A DNA stretch of 64,000 bases from Pontibacter liquoris (GCF_022758235.1 NZ_JALEBG010000001.1:2852001-2916000), one strand, 5' to 3'. Positions 24,842 through 34,950 are shown, counted from the stretch's first letter. A program made the numbers and translations. Notes: a model not told the origin generated them from the sequence alone.

Positions 24842-27103
24842 TTATTTAAACATGCCTTTCAGCTTGGCCAGCTTCGCCTGGAAATCATCCATCGGCTCTT
24901 CCTCCTTCTTGTTTCCGCCTTTGTTATTGCGGTTAGCGCCTCCGCCAGTCGGTTTGGCAGCAGCCGGGTCGCCTTTCATACTTAGAGAGATGCGCTTGCG
25001 CGCTACGTCTACTTCCAGCACCGTTACTTCTACCTTCTGCCCTACTTTTACAGCCTCGTGCGGGTTGCTCACAAAGCGATCCGACAAATGGCTCACGTGT
25101 ACCAGGCCGTCCTGGTGCACGCCTAGGTCCACAAAAGCGCCGAACGCCGTGATGTTGGTCACAATGCCAGGAAGCTTCATGCCGGCGCGCAGGTCTTTGA
25201 TCTCGTTTACGCCTTCGGTAAAGCTGAAGGCCTCAAAGGTCTGGCGCGGGTCGCGGCCCGGCTTGGCCAGTTCGCTCACAATATCTTGCAGCGTGGGCAA
25301 GCCTACGGTTTCGGTTACATACTTCTTCAGGTTGAGCTGTTTGCGCAGTTCCTCCTTCTGCATCAGGTCCTGCACGGTAACACCCAGGTCTTTGGCCATC
25401 TGCTCCACGATCGGATAGCTTTCCGGGTGCACGGCCGAGGCATCGAGCGGGTTTTTCGCGCCGCGGATGCGCAGGAAGCCTGCAGCCTGCTCATAGGCTT
25501 TATCGCCCAGGCGCGGCACCTTCTTCAGCTCAGTGCGGGTTTTAAACGGGCCGTTCTGGTTGCGGTACTCCACAATATTTTGCGCCAGTGCCGGTCCAAG
25601 ACCGGACACATAAGTGAGCAGCTGCTTACTGGCCGTGTTTACCTCTACACCCACGGCGTTCACGCAGCTCATCACCACGTCATCCAAAGAGTGCTTCAGG
25701 GCAGACTGGTCCACGTCGTGCTGGTACTGGCCTACGCCGATGCTTTTGGGGTCGATCTTTACGAGTTCGGCCAACGGGTCCATCAAACGGCGGCCGATGG
25801 AAACAGCGCCGCGCACCGTCACGTCTTGGTCGGGGAACTCCTCGCGGGCCACATCCGAAGCAGAATAGATTGAAGCGCCGCTTTCGTTTACCATCACTAC
25901 CTGCACTGAAGCCGGTAGTTTCAAGCTCTTGATAAAGCTTTCGGTTTCGCGGCTGGCTGTACCGTTGCCAATGGCGATGGCTTCCACTTCGAAGCGGGTC
26001 ACCATGTAACGCACAGCCTGAGCCGCCTCCTGCTCTTTGTGCTGGCCGGTGTGCGGGTAAATGGTTTCGTTGTGCAGCAGCTTGCCCTGCTTGTCGAGCA
26101 CCACGGATTTCACACCGGTTCTAAAGCCCGGGTCGAGTGCCAGTACCGTTTTCTGGCCCAGCGGCGAGGAGAGCAGCAACTGGCGCAGGTTGTCGGCAAA
26201 TACCCGGATGGCTTCTTCGTCGGCACGCCGTTTGGAGCTCAGGCGCACTTCGGTTTCCATACTTAGCTTGAGCATGCGCTTGTAGCAATCCCGTACAGCC
26301 AGGCGCACCTGCTCCGAGGCAGCATTGTTGCCCTGCACAAACATGTCTTCGAGTTTGGCAAGCGCCGCTTCATCTTCGGGCTGCGCGCTCAGCATGAGCA
26401 CCATCTCGGCTTCGCCGCGGCGCATGGCCAGGATGCGGTGCGACGGCGCTTTCTCGATCGGCTCCTCCCACTCAAAATAGTCTTTGAATTTCTGTCCTTC
26501 TTCTTCTTTGCCCGACATCACGCGGCTCTTGAACACGCCTTTCTTTTCAAAGAGCTGGCGCATGGTAGCACGGGCTTCGGCGTTCTCGTTCATCCATTCG
26601 GCCATGATGTCGCGGGCACCGGCCAGGGCTTCGGCAGCATCTTTCACCTCTTTTTCTTCGGAGATAAAAGCAGCCGCTTCGGCGTCCACATCAAAATTTT
26701 CCTGCCTGAAAATGCGCTCGGCCAGGGGCTCGAGTCCTTTTTCGCGGGCAATGGTGGCTTTGGTGCGGCGCTTTGGCTTGTAAGGCAAGTAGATATCTTC
26801 CAGCACGGCCATGGTTTCGGCGGCATTGATCTGCGCTTCCAGCTCGGGCGTGAGCTTCTCCTGGTCACGGATGGATTTGAGGATGCTTTCGCGGCGCTTG
26901 TCCAGTTCCCGGAGCTGCTCCATCCGGTCGCGGATAGCGGCAATCTGCACTTCGTCGAGCGAGCCGGTCGCTTCTTTTCGGTAGCGGGAAATGAAAGGTA
27001 CCGTAGCGCCTTCATCCAGCAGCGAGGCTGTGGCCTCTACTTGCTTAATGGTGATTGAAAGCTCGGAGGCGATCTTTAAAAGGTGTTCTAAATTTGGTTC
27101 CAT
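24842..27103 (-). CDS. tex: transcription accessory RNA-binding protein Tex
   Basis: 753 residues, the full Tex architecture: N-terminal helical domain with PFISRYRKEATGSLDE, a YqgF/RuvC-like domain around VLALDPGFRTGVKSVVLD and IGNGTASRETE, a helix-hairpin-helix pair (SGLGPALAQNIVEYRNQNG, RLGDKAYEQAAGFLRI), and a C-terminal S1 RNA-binding domain (GIVTNITAFGAFVDLGVHQDGLVHVSHLSD). The S1 domain is followed by a Gly/Asn/Lys-rich linker and a short conserved end. Cytoplasmic; influences transcription and RNA turnover in other bacteria. Confidence 0.95.
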   Translation of the reverse strand: MEPNLEHLLKIASELSITIKQVEATASLLDEGATVPFISRYRKEATGSLDEVQIAAIRDRMEQLRELDKRRESILKSIRDQEKLTPELEAQINAAETMAVLEDIYLPYKPKRRTKATIAREKGLEPLAERIFRQENFDVDAEAAAFISEEKEVKDAAEALAGARDIMAEWMNENAEARATMRQLFEKKGVFKSRVMSGKEEEGQKFKDYFEWEEPIEKAPSHRILAMRRGEAEMVLMLSAQPEDEAALAKLEDMFVQGNNAASEQVRLAVRDCYKRMLKLSMETEVRLSSKRRADEEAIRVFADNLRQLLLSSPLGQKTVLALDPGFRTGVKSVVLDKQGKLLHNETIYPHTGQHKEQEAAQAVRYMVTRFEVEAIAIGNGTASRETESFIKSLKLPASVQVVMVNESGASIYSASDVAREEFPDQDVTVRGAVSIGRRLMDPLAELVKIDPKSIGVGQYQHDVDQSALKHSLDDVVMSCVNAVGVEVNTASKQLLTYVSGLGPALAQNIVEYRNQNGPFKTRTELKKVPRLGDKAYEQAAGFLRIRGAKNPLDASAVHPESYPIVEQMAKDLGVTVQDLMQKEELRKQLNLKKYVTETVGLPTLQDIVSELAKPGRDPRQTFEAFSFTEGVNEIKDLRAGMKLPGIVTNITAFGAFVDLGVHQDGLVHVSHLSDRFVSNPHEAVKVGQKVEVTVLEVDVARKRISLSMKGDPAAAKPTGGGANRNNKGGNKKEEEPMDDFQAKLAKLKGMFK

Positions 27104-27534
27104 TATAAATTCAGACTAAAGTCGAAGGAGAAACGCTCCGGATAACCTGCCGGTGCTTAACCGATACAGCCGTTGTTCCCGCCCCGTGATACAAACAAGT
27201 AAACAGATAACCTCAGGATGCTGAGAACGTCAAATTTAAAGGTTATTGCTTTAATCCGGAAACAAGTAGCCCTCGGAAATGCAGTATCCGGCCTAAATAG
27301 CCAAACAAAGCAGAAAACAAAGAAGCCGTACGGCCGCCGGAGCAGTTTACAGGCCGCACGCGCGCGTACCCGGAAAGCAGCCCGTGTTACAGGCGGTTGA
27401 AGAAGGAGGCATGTTGGAACGGTGGATTCAGAATGGAACCGGGAAGTGCCTGTACCTGAAACAGGATGAGCACACAGGTTTGCGGAAGTATAATTACCGG
27501 CAACTATACTTCTGATTTCGTTACTAACCGGGGC
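27104..27534. other. gene-free interval
   Basis: 431 nt upstream of tex. Nothing with coding character is seen on either strand. Two AAGTATA/TATACTT motifs lie close together near 27485-27512. The tex promoter should lie in its first 100 nt. Confidence 0.35.
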
Positions 27535-27705
27535 TCAGGCCTTTGGGTCAGTGTCGGCAGCGGCTTTCCTGCGTTTGCGATCGATCCGCCAGAGCCGGCG
27601 GCGCACGGCCAGGTGCCTGTGATAGTCCTCGAAACTATCAGGCTGCAACAAAAGCCACATAGCGCACGCGCCGATAAAGCTGAGTATTACTAACCACCAT
27701 ATCAT
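27535..27705 (-). CDS. small single-span membrane protein
   Basis: An intact 56-residue frame from ATG at 27705 to TGA at 27535. One hydrophobic helix (MIWWLVILSFIGACAMWLLL) is followed by an acidic-aromatic turn (QPDSFEDYHRHL) and a strongly basic cytoplasmic tail (RRRLWRIDRKRRKAA). Positive residues after the helix predict an outside-to-inside orientation. Codon choice and amphipathic logic look genuine. No family is recognised. It stands alone, divergent from the ceramidase-like gene. Confidence 0.6.
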   Translation of the reverse strand: MIWWLVILSFIGACAMWLLLQPDSFEDYHRHLAVRRRLWRIDRKRRKAAADTDPKA

Positions 27706-27845
27706 ACTATAAATAAACGAAAATAAAACGTAAACTGTTTATAGCAAACCCAAAATATATAGCGTAAGCTATAACCGGTTACTTTCACGCCGCGTTTACC
27801 CGGCCAGCTTCCGGATGCCGCTGCAAATGTAGTATCTTCGCCTTC

Positions 27846-29207
27846 TTGAAAACGGCTATCCCATCTTATCCCTCCCTGCTGATCTGGCTTGCCGGGTTGC
27901 TGCTGCTGTGCCCCGCCTGCGTGGTGCAGCGCCTCGACCAGACGCCCTATACACAAACAGCTTATTACAAGGAAACCATCGCACAACTGCCAATGCCCGC
28001 GCCAGCCGCTACAGGCGACACGCTACAGGTGGGGTGGGCAAAAGTAAATATTACGCCTCCCGTGGGCACACCGCTGGCAGGGTATGGCAAACGCCGCGGT
28101 ATGCGCTACGGGCAGGTACACGACTCGGCCTGGGTTCGCACCTTTGCCCTCAGCAACGGCAACACCACCGCTTATATAGTAGCACTGGACATGCTCATTG
28201 CACCTATGAGCGTAGAAAAGCAGCTGGCAAAGGAATATACAAAGCTTGGCTTACGCCCGGATCAGGTATACCTTACAGCCACCCACACGCACAGCAGTTT
28301 TGGAGGTTGGCAGAAAAAGCTGGCCGGCCGGCTCATGGCAGGTAAGTATAGCAAAACCGTAGTGCAGCAAACGGTAAACCACATCTTGCAAAGTATGCAA
28401 CTGGCGCAACAGCGCCAGTTGCCCGCCCGCATTGGCTATGGCCAGATAAGCGCAGCGGCCCTTGTTAAAAATCGCCTCACCGGCACCACCACCAACCTTG
28501 ACTCTACCTTGCGCTTTGTAAAGTTTGAACAGGCAGACGGCCGGACGGCCCTGCTTTGTACCTTTTCGGCGCATCCCACCATTCTGCCTTCCATGCAGCC
28601 AGTGCTGTCCAGAGATTACCCCGGCGAACTGGTGGATACACTGGAACATGAGGTAACTTTCGCGGCGTTTGCGGCCGGAGCGGTAGGCAGCCACCAGGCA
28701 CAGCATCCGGATGAAAGCTTCGAAAGCACTGCGGCCGTGGGCCGGCAACTGGCGCAAAAAATTCTGCAGCAGTTATCTACGCTTCCCACAGCGTATACTG
28801 CTGTGCTCCGCACGGCACAGGTACCGTTGCAACTGCCCACTCCTCAGTGGCGGCTTGGGGAGCGCAAGCGTTTTGCGCCGGCGCTGTTTTATACTTTCTT
28901 TGGCCGGTATACTGCCTTTATCAGCTCGATGCAGGTGGGCAATACTATCCTGCTGGGCGTACCGGCTGATTACTCAGGAGAGTTTATGCCCCGGTTGGCG
29001 GAACAAGCTAGGCAGCAAGGACAAGAGGTGCTTGTAACCGGATTTAACGGCGGGTATGTAGGCTACCTGATTCCGGACAAACACTACGGCTTGCACAAGT
29101 ATGAAGCCCGCGCCATGAACTTTTACGGCCCGCACAGCGGCAGTTACGTTACAGCTGTTTTGCAACAGGTGCTCACCCGTTTCTCCCCTGCTGCCCGGAA
29201 CGATTAA
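27846..29207 (+). CDS. neutral/alkaline ceramidase-like lipoprotein
   Basis: 453 residues with a lipoprotein-type signal (LLIWLAGLLLLCPAC). It then shows the neutral ceramidase N-terminal domain: VGWAKVNITPPVGTPLAGYG, YLTATHTHSSFGG (zinc His pair), LLCTFSAHPTILP and FNGGYVGYLIPD. The family hydrolyses amide bonds of ceramide or related lipids; Bacteroidetes make sphingolipids, so this fits. The only suitable start is TTG at 27846; no ATG lies upstream in frame. TAGTATCTTCG just before it may be a -7-like element, implying a very short leader. Confidence 0.8.
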   Translation: MKTAIPSYPSLLIWLAGLLLLCPACVVQRLDQTPYTQTAYYKETIAQLPMPAPAATGDTLQVGWAKVNITPPVGTPLAGYGKRRGMRYGQVHDSAWVRTFALSNGNTTAYIVALDMLIAPMSVEKQLAKEYTKLGLRPDQVYLTATHTHSSFGGWQKKLAGRLMAGKYSKTVVQQTVNHILQSMQLAQQRQLPARIGYGQISAAALVKNRLTGTTTNLDSTLRFVKFEQADGRTALLCTFSAHPTILPSMQPVLSRDYPGELVDTLEHEVTFAAFAAGAVGSHQAQHPDESFESTAAVGRQLAQKILQQLSTLPTAYTAVLRTAQVPLQLPTPQWRLGERKRFAPALFYTFFGRYTAFISSMQVGNTILLGVPADYSGEFMPRLAEQARQQGQEVLVTGFNGGYVGYLIPDKHYGLHKYEARAMNFYGPHSGSYVTAVLQQVLTRFSPAARND

Positions 29208-29896
29208 TTAACGCAGGTTGCGCTTACCCCAATCCTCCTAAAACGAGCATCACCTCCTCTTTTGCGAAAATCCTACTCCTGGGAGGTCTTTAATGAATTT
29301 ACATTTGCACAGCACTTGATAAGTGCAACTTACGTTCGTTTCATAGCATTACGCGGATCGTTCAGCATTTTTTTCTGAGCTGAATAGTATAATTTTTAAT
29401 ATTTATGAAGGCCTTATCTTGTTGTACAATCCCCTACCTAAACCAAGCAAACCACATTACCACTACATTAACATAACACAATTTTTTATTTTTATTTTAA
29501 AATATGTAAAAAAACAACAAATATAACTTTCCTTTGTTTCTATTCACCAGGCTTACTTTTCTATTTAGCGTTTAAACAATTACTTAGAAGTCTGCCACAG
29601 CTGCCAGGTAGTGCCGAAATTGGATTTATCTTCATTAGGGTGCCTCAAATAAGTGCTAAACAGCGTCTAATTCTATTCTGTTGCCGATATCCGGCTTTTA
29701 TTCATTCCCGTATCTAAGTCATTGCTGAGGCAGAAAGTAATATTATACTTTGAATCGAACTGCATTTTTCAGGGAGATACCTTTTCTTCAGCAAAGTACC
29801 TGACTACAAATATTGCAACACCCTGCTTTCAATCTTTATTATCGATTACCCAATTAAATAGCGCTATGTAACACTTCTAAATCTAACCTTCAACTT
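29208..29896. other. 689-nt AT-rich gene-free region
   Basis: This is the leader of the M36 protease gene. ACCTCC (29252-29257) and GGAGGT (29282-29287) can pair and are followed by CTTTAAT, a possible terminator of the ceramidase gene. GCACTTGATAAGTGC at 29312-29326 is a small palindrome. No small gene was found. The length suggests a regulated promoter. Confidence 0.4.
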
Positions 29897-32800
29897 ATGA
29901 AACGAAATGCTTTGTACAATTTGCTCAGCCTGCTGAGCTTGTTCCTACTCCTGCTGCCGCTCACGGCAAATGCGCAGTCGGCCCTGCAGACTGCCTTACG
30001 CCACATCGACGAAACCAAAAAGGACTATAAACTAAGTGCTGCCGATATTGCTGATTATGTGGTAACAGACCAGTATGTGAGCAAAAACAACGGCATCACG
30101 CACCTCTACCTGCGCCAACGCTTCCAAGGCATCGAAGTAGAAGGAGCCAACATCAACATCAACATAGACCGTGACGGCAATGTTATTAACATTGGCAACC
30201 GTTTTATCCCGAACCTGCAGGGGCTCATTAAAAGCAGCCGAGCTTCGTTGTCGCCTGAACAGGCAGCCCAGGCAGCCGCTTCCCACCTGAAACTGAAAGT
30301 ACAGAAGCCTATTGCGGTAAAAGAAAAGAAAGCGCCCACGGCCAAGCTTCCGGCGGCAGCCAAGGCGGTGCTGCTCAGCGACGGGGGCGTTTCCCTCTCT
30401 CCTATCCCGGCTAAACTAACGTACCAGCCCCTGCCTGACGGCAGTATAAAACTTGCCTGGGAAGTAGGCATTTACACGACCGATGCGCAGCACTACTGGC
30501 AGGTGAAGGTAGACGCTGCCTCGGGCAATGTGCTGCAGCAATCGGACCTGGTGGTGCATGATACCTGGGGACCCGAAGTAGTGACCGATGCCGCTGTAGC
30601 GAACGCCCCTGCGGCGAAAGCCACTATGGCTTCCCGCACGAAAGCTGCGGAGCTAAAAGCCCGGCAAGCCATATACAAACAGTTGTTTGCGCCACAGACC
30701 CAGGCAGCCGCCGCTACGGCAGCGCCGCTTTTGGCCACCAGCGGCACGTACCGCATCCTGGATGCGCCTTTTGAAGCACCTAACTTTGGCGAGCGATCGC
30801 TGGTAACAACAAAAGAAAATGCGGCTGCCTCACCCCTGGGCTGGCACAACGATGGCCTTGTATCTTACACTATTACCAAGGGCAACAACGTGCATGCCTA
30901 CGAAGACCGCACTGGCGCCAATGCCGGTACCAGCCCGGATGGGGGCCTGAATTTGACTTTCGACTTCCCGATTGATTTTGCCAAAGAGCCCGATACCTAT
31001 GTAAAGGCGGCCGTGACCAATTTGTTTTACTGGAATAACCTGATGCACGACGTCTTTTACCAGTTTGGCTTTGACGAAGTAAGCGGCAACTTCCAGCAAA
31101 CCAACCTGACCGGCGCCGGTCAGGGACTGGATGGTGTAATGGCAGAAGCACAGGATGGCGGCGGCACCAACAATGCCAACTTCCTGACCTTGCAGGATGG
31201 CATTCCGGGCCGCATGCAGATGTATTTGTGGTCTTCGTCGCTGCCTGCCGAGCTGCTGCACATCGATGCACCGGCTTCTGTAGCGGGTGCTTACATTGGC
31301 GTGCAGGCAGGCTTTGGTCCGGCCATTGATGCCACAGGTGTGGCCGGCAAAATCGTGCTGGCCGACCCTAGCAACGGCTGCAGCGGCCTACCGGCCCTGC
31401 CAAAAGGCTCCGTGCCAGTGCCCTTCACGAATCAGGCGGCCATACTGGGCAACATCGCTTTGATAGACCGCGGCGAGTGCACGTTCCAGGAGAAAGCGCT
31501 AAATGCGCAGGCTTCCGGCGCCACAGGCGTGATCGTAGTGAACAATGCCGATGGAGAGCCAATCTCGATGGGTGGCGATGAAGTGGGCGCGGGTATCCTG
31601 ATCCCGGCCATTATGATCAGCAAAGCCGATGGCGTCAAGCTGAAAGCTGCCCTGGCGCAAGGCTTAACGGGCGCTTTACGCCGCGACGGTGGCGTGCCGC
31701 CCCTTCGGGATGGTGACCTGGACAACGGTATCATTTCGCACGAGTACGGCCATGGTATTTCTACCCGCTTAACAGGCGGCCCCAGCACGCAATGCATCAG
31801 CAACGCCGAACAGGGCGGAGAAGGCTGGAGCGATTATTTTGCACTTTACATGACGATGAAGCCCGGAGATACCGGTTCGCAGGGCCGTGGGATTGGCACC
31901 TATGTGCAGTCGCAGGCACCTACCGGCCTGGGCATTCGTCCGGCCCCTTACAGCACCGACATGAGTATCAACCCTTATACGTATGGCAACATCAAAAACC
32001 CGGAACTTGCCGAAGCGCACGGGGTGGGCTTTTTGTGGGCCACCATCTTATGGGAGCTCAACTGGAGCCTGATTGAGGAGTATGGCTACGACCCGGATAT
32101 TTACCACGGAAAAGGCGGCAACAACCTGGCCCTGCAGCTGGTTATGGACGGTTTGAAGCTGCAACCCTGCAGCCCTGGTTTCATAGACTCGCGCGATGCC
32201 ATACTGGCTGCCGACAAGATCAACAACGGCGGCGCCAACCAATGCTACATCTGGCGGGCATTTGCCAAACGCGGCCTGGGCTACAGCGCCACACAAGGCA
32301 GCAGCGATGACCTGCTGGACGGTACCGAGGCATTTGATATGCCCCCAAGCTGCAACCCGCAGCTGGCCATCGACCTGAGCGCCAACCCAACCCCGGTGGT
32401 AGACGGACAGGTGCTTACCTACAACATCGCCGTTAAAAACAATACCGCTAGCGCCTTGTCGGGTGTGGCCATCAGCAGCCTGCTGCCTGCCGGAACCACT
32501 TTTGTGCAGGAATCAGGCAAAGAGGCGCCGAAGCTCTCCGGAGGCAAAGTAACTTTCAAGGACCTGAAAATGGCCGCCGGCGAATCGGTTACCAAATCCT
32601 ATAAAGTAACCGTGAAAAAAGGCGATGGCACGAACGTCTTCTTCCAGGATAACATGGAAAATGGCGGCACGAAATGGAAAACGGCGCATGGCCTGGGCCT
32701 GAGCGACTGGCAGCTGAACACGAAAAACCCACACAGTGGCAAAACCGCTTGGTTTGCCGTAGATCCGGATGCTATCAGCGACCAGTACCTGCGCTTTGCA

Positions 32801-33535
32801 ACACCGGTAACTGTGGGCGAGAATACCTTGCTGCGCTTCTGGCACAGCTATGCTTCGGAGGCCGGCTTCGATGGCGGCGTAGTAGAGATCAGCACAAACA
32901 GCGGCCTGACCTGGACCAACCTGGGCGATAAAATGATCCAGAACGGGTATAACAGCCAGATTCCGCTGGAGAACGCCTCCACTATCAACGGACCCGCCTT
33001 TACCGGTGGCAGCAACGGCTACATCCAGACAATTGCAGACCTGAGCAGCTACAAAGGGCAGAAAGTGCTGATCCGCTTCAGAATGGGTTCCGATATTCTG
33101 ACAGGGGCAACAGGCTGGTATGTGGATGATGTAGAGATAGTTTCTAACCCGACCACCGTTACTGGCATCGCTTCCGTTACCACCAAATGGGGCGGCAATG
33201 CTTCGGACACGCTTGAAACCATGGTGCTGAAAGCCGGCACGCTGGCAACAACGCAGGTAGCTAATGCCGTGATGCCTGTCCAGCAAGCCACACTCCTGTA
33301 CCCGAACCCGGCCCAGCAAAACGTAAAACTGCAACTAGCCAGCGGCATTACCGGAATGGTGGATGTGCAGGTGGTAAACGTATTTGGCCAGCAAGTGATG
33401 CAGAAACAGCTACAGGCTGCCGAAGCCCGCAACGGGGCTGTGCTGGCGCTGGATAAGCTGACCAATGGAATTTACTACGTGACTATTACAGCAAACGGAA
33501 AATCAGAAACGCAGAAACTAGTCATCCGGAAGTAG
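29897..33535 (+). CDS. secreted M36 fungalysin-type metalloprotease, T9SS substrate
   Basis: 1212 residues. In order: signal peptide (to about 27); FTP/PepSY-type propeptide (to about 280); M36 catalytic domain with zinc motif HEYGH at 615-619 and the third ligand Glu in GGEGWSDYF; a PA domain inserted before the zinc motif (about 480-595, LIDRGECTFQEKA); a DUF11-like repeat (about 830-910); a MAM/jelly-roll-like region; and a type IX secretion sorting tail (LLYPNPAQQNVKLQL ... GIYYVTI ... KLVIRK). Exported and surface-attached or released. Closed by a very long terminator. Confidence 0.93.
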   Translation: MKRNALYNLLSLLSLFLLLLPLTANAQSALQTALRHIDETKKDYKLSAADIADYVVTDQYVSKNNGITHLYLRQRFQGIEVEGANININIDRDGNVINIGNRFIPNLQGLIKSSRASLSPEQAAQAAASHLKLKVQKPIAVKEKKAPTAKLPAAAKAVLLSDGGVSLSPIPAKLTYQPLPDGSIKLAWEVGIYTTDAQHYWQVKVDAASGNVLQQSDLVVHDTWGPEVVTDAAVANAPAAKATMASRTKAAELKARQAIYKQLFAPQTQAAAATAAPLLATSGTYRILDAPFEAPNFGERSLVTTKENAAASPLGWHNDGLVSYTITKGNNVHAYEDRTGANAGTSPDGGLNLTFDFPIDFAKEPDTYVKAAVTNLFYWNNLMHDVFYQFGFDEVSGNFQQTNLTGAGQGLDGVMAEAQDGGGTNNANFLTLQDGIPGRMQMYLWSSSLPAELLHIDAPASVAGAYIGVQAGFGPAIDATGVAGKIVLADPSNGCSGLPALPKGSVPVPFTNQAAILGNIALIDRGECTFQEKALNAQASGATGVIVVNNADGEPISMGGDEVGAGILIPAIMISKADGVKLKAALAQGLTGALRRDGGVPPLRDGDLDNGIISHEYGHGISTRLTGGPSTQCISNAEQGGEGWSDYFALYMTMKPGDTGSQGRGIGTYVQSQAPTGLGIRPAPYSTDMSINPYTYGNIKNPELAEAHGVGFLWATILWELNWSLIEEYGYDPDIYHGKGGNNLALQLVMDGLKLQPCSPGFIDSRDAILAADKINNGGANQCYIWRAFAKRGLGYSATQGSSDDLLDGTEAFDMPPSCNPQLAIDLSANPTPVVDGQVLTYNIAVKNNTASALSGVAISSLLPAGTTFVQESGKEAPKLSGGKVTFKDLKMAAGESVTKSYKVTVKKGDGTNVFFQDNMENGGTKWKTAHGLGLSDWQLNTKNPHSGKTAWFAVDPDAISDQYLRFATPVTVGENTLLRFWHSYASEAGFDGGVVEISTNSGLTWTNLGDKMIQNGYNSQIPLENASTINGPAFTGGSNGYIQTIADLSSYKGQKVLIRFRMGSDILTGATGWYVDDVEIVSNPTTVTGIASVTTKWGGNASDTLETMVLKAGTLATTQVANAVMPVQQATLLYPNPAQQNVKLQLASGITGMVDVQVVNVFGQQVMQKQLQAAEARNGAVLALDKLTNGIYYVTITANGKSETQKLVIRK

Positions 33536-33540
33536 CACAG

Positions 33541-33601
33541 CAAAGTATATCCAGCAAAAGCCACTCCCCTCTCGGGAGTGGCTTTTGCTGGATATACTTT
33601 G
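33541..33601. terminator. 28-bp perfect hairpin terminator
   Basis: Positions 33541-33568 are exactly complementary to 33574-33601, with loop CTCTC. Both arms carry the AAGTATA/TATACTT word near the base. It lies right after the protease stop. Confidence 0.85.
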
Positions 33602-33812
33602 CCGATAACAGGGCCGGGTAAAAGGGGCAGCATAGTTGTTTTAGCGATGCTCCATCAGAGCCGGAGGCACTTGATTAGGGTAAAATACTATTCAACCATA
33701 CCAAATTATCAAATAATCCAATGCTTATCTTCAAATAGTAATAAACAAATTGGCTTCTACGGCTGTTAAACAAGTATACCTGCCGTACTGACGCAGGAAT
33801 GTGAAACTTAAG

Positions 33813-34055
33813 ATGAGAATGATGGAGGCGATAATGGCAATGATACCAAATATGATTTTCCTGGGTATGGTGGTCCTGTACCTGACACTGCTCAGCTTTA
33901 TGCTGACGTGGGTATACTTTGATGCAGAGCAGCGCGGAATAAATGGCTGGGTGATTGTTTTATTCACTTTTTTATCCGGAACCCTGGCCGGCATACTGGG
34001 CTGGCTGCTACTCAGGCCAAAACTGCAACCGCAACCTATACCCGTTCGGAAATAA
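33813..34055 (+). CDS. small membrane protein
   Basis: 80 residues with two helices (about 12-32 and 45-66) joined by FDAEQRGINGW, and a short tail of Pro/Gln/Arg. The (V/Y)YFDAEQRG.NGW...WLLLRPK pattern recurs in small Bacteroidetes inner-membrane proteins of unknown role. Several starts are possible: GTG 33801 and ATG 33813, 33819 or 33822. A strong terminator follows. Confidence 0.6.
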   Translation: MRMMEAIMAMIPNMIFLGMVVLYLTLLSFMLTWVYFDAEQRGINGWVIVLFTFLSGTLAGILGWLLLRPKLQPQPIPVRK

Positions 34056-34081
34056 GCTAATTAACGAAAAGATTCTTTTAA

Positions 34082-34130
34082 GCGACAGCCGAAGGAAAGT
34101 ATAAACGCTTTCTCTTCGGCTGTCGCATTT
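34082..34130 (+). terminator. 13-bp terminator with AAGTATAAA in the loop
   Basis: GCGACAGCCGAAG (34082-34094) pairs with CTTCGGCTGTCGC (34114-34126), followed by ATTTTT. The loop contains GAAAGTATAAAC. Confidence 0.8.
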
Positions 34131-34334
34131 TTATGCCTGCAGGCCGGGCAAAGTATAACAGCCATAGCGCAGCAGCCTTTATACCATACCCCAATCTTTG
34201 CCGGAAAGGCACGGGCCCAGCGCTAAATATTTTGGCGGCATGCAACCCTTCTGTGCGTTCAAGGGTCGTGTTGATGATTCGTTCTTATTTTGAATAAACA
34301 ATTTTATACCTTTATCTCTACCCTTTCTACTTTT

Positions 34335-34895
34335 ATGAAAAGATCTTTAAGTGTTGGTTTCGCCCTGCTGCTGGGCACCGTGCTGTTCTCCTCCTGCGAT
34401 ACCTGTGATCCGGCCACGATCACGCCGCTGCAAACTGGCGATGAGGCCTGGCTAACGTATGAGCGCGGCGATACGATACGCTTTATCAACGAAACGAACC
34501 AGCCTGTTACCTACCTCTGTGTGGATTTATCCGGCGGCAATGTGCCTGCCGTGGGGTATGAAGGAGAGAAGTGCATCGCTAAAATGGATACCCAGGCAGG
34601 CGCTATTATCCAGGATACCAAAAACAAATACCTGGCTATGGGCACTTTCATCACACGCAGGCCCGAGAACTTTACCCTGCAGCTGGCAGTAGAAAACCGT
34701 GGCACCTGGGAAGTAGATGAAAACAACCCCAAATACCCAACACTGCAGGTAAACGGCGTTAATTATAACAATGTGTTTGAGGTAAAGCTGGACAGCACCA
34801 AAGCAAGCGATCTGAAACGCCTGCTCTATAGCAAGGAAAAAGGCTTTATCAGTGTGGAATATTACGATGGCAAAAAGCTGCTGAAGCAACCCTAA
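34335..34895 (+). CDS. hypothetical lipoprotein
   Basis: 186 residues with a lipoprotein signal (MKRSLSVGFALLLGTVLFSSC). The mature protein has CDTC at its N-terminus and beta-rich segments (DTIRFINETNQPVTYLCVDL, FTLQLAVENRGTWEV, LQVNGVNYNNVFEVKLD, ISVEYYDGKKLL). No known domain is recognised. ATG 34335 is preferred over the in-frame TTG 34290. It ends in a perfect 17-bp terminator. Confidence 0.65.
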   Translation: MKRSLSVGFALLLGTVLFSSCDTCDPATITPLQTGDEAWLTYERGDTIRFINETNQPVTYLCVDLSGGNVPAVGYEGEKCIAKMDTQAGAIIQDTKNKYLAMGTFITRRPENFTLQLAVENRGTWEVDENNPKYPTLQVNGVNYNNVFEVKLDSTKASDLKRLLYSKEKGFISVEYYDGKKLLKQP

Positions 34896-34910
34896 GGCAA
34901 ATTGATCTAT

Positions 34911-34950
34911 AACCAGAAAGGCCGGCTACTGAAGCCGGCCTTTCTGGTTT
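34911..34950. terminator. 17-bp perfect terminator
   Basis: Positions 34911-34927 pair with 34933-34949 around ACTGA, with A and T tracts at the base. It is shared by the convergent lipoprotein and peroxiredoxin genes. Confidence 0.85.

Noticed and set aside
27218..27400. 60-codon plus-strand basic frame upstream of tex
   Set aside because: Lys/Arg-rich chance frame without start signal; the composition does not resemble neighbouring genes.
29741..29755. TATACTTTG before the M36 protease as a -7 promoter element
   Set aside because: Spacing differs from TAnnTTTG and the string is one of the many AAGTATA/TATACTT words, so it is not specific evidence.
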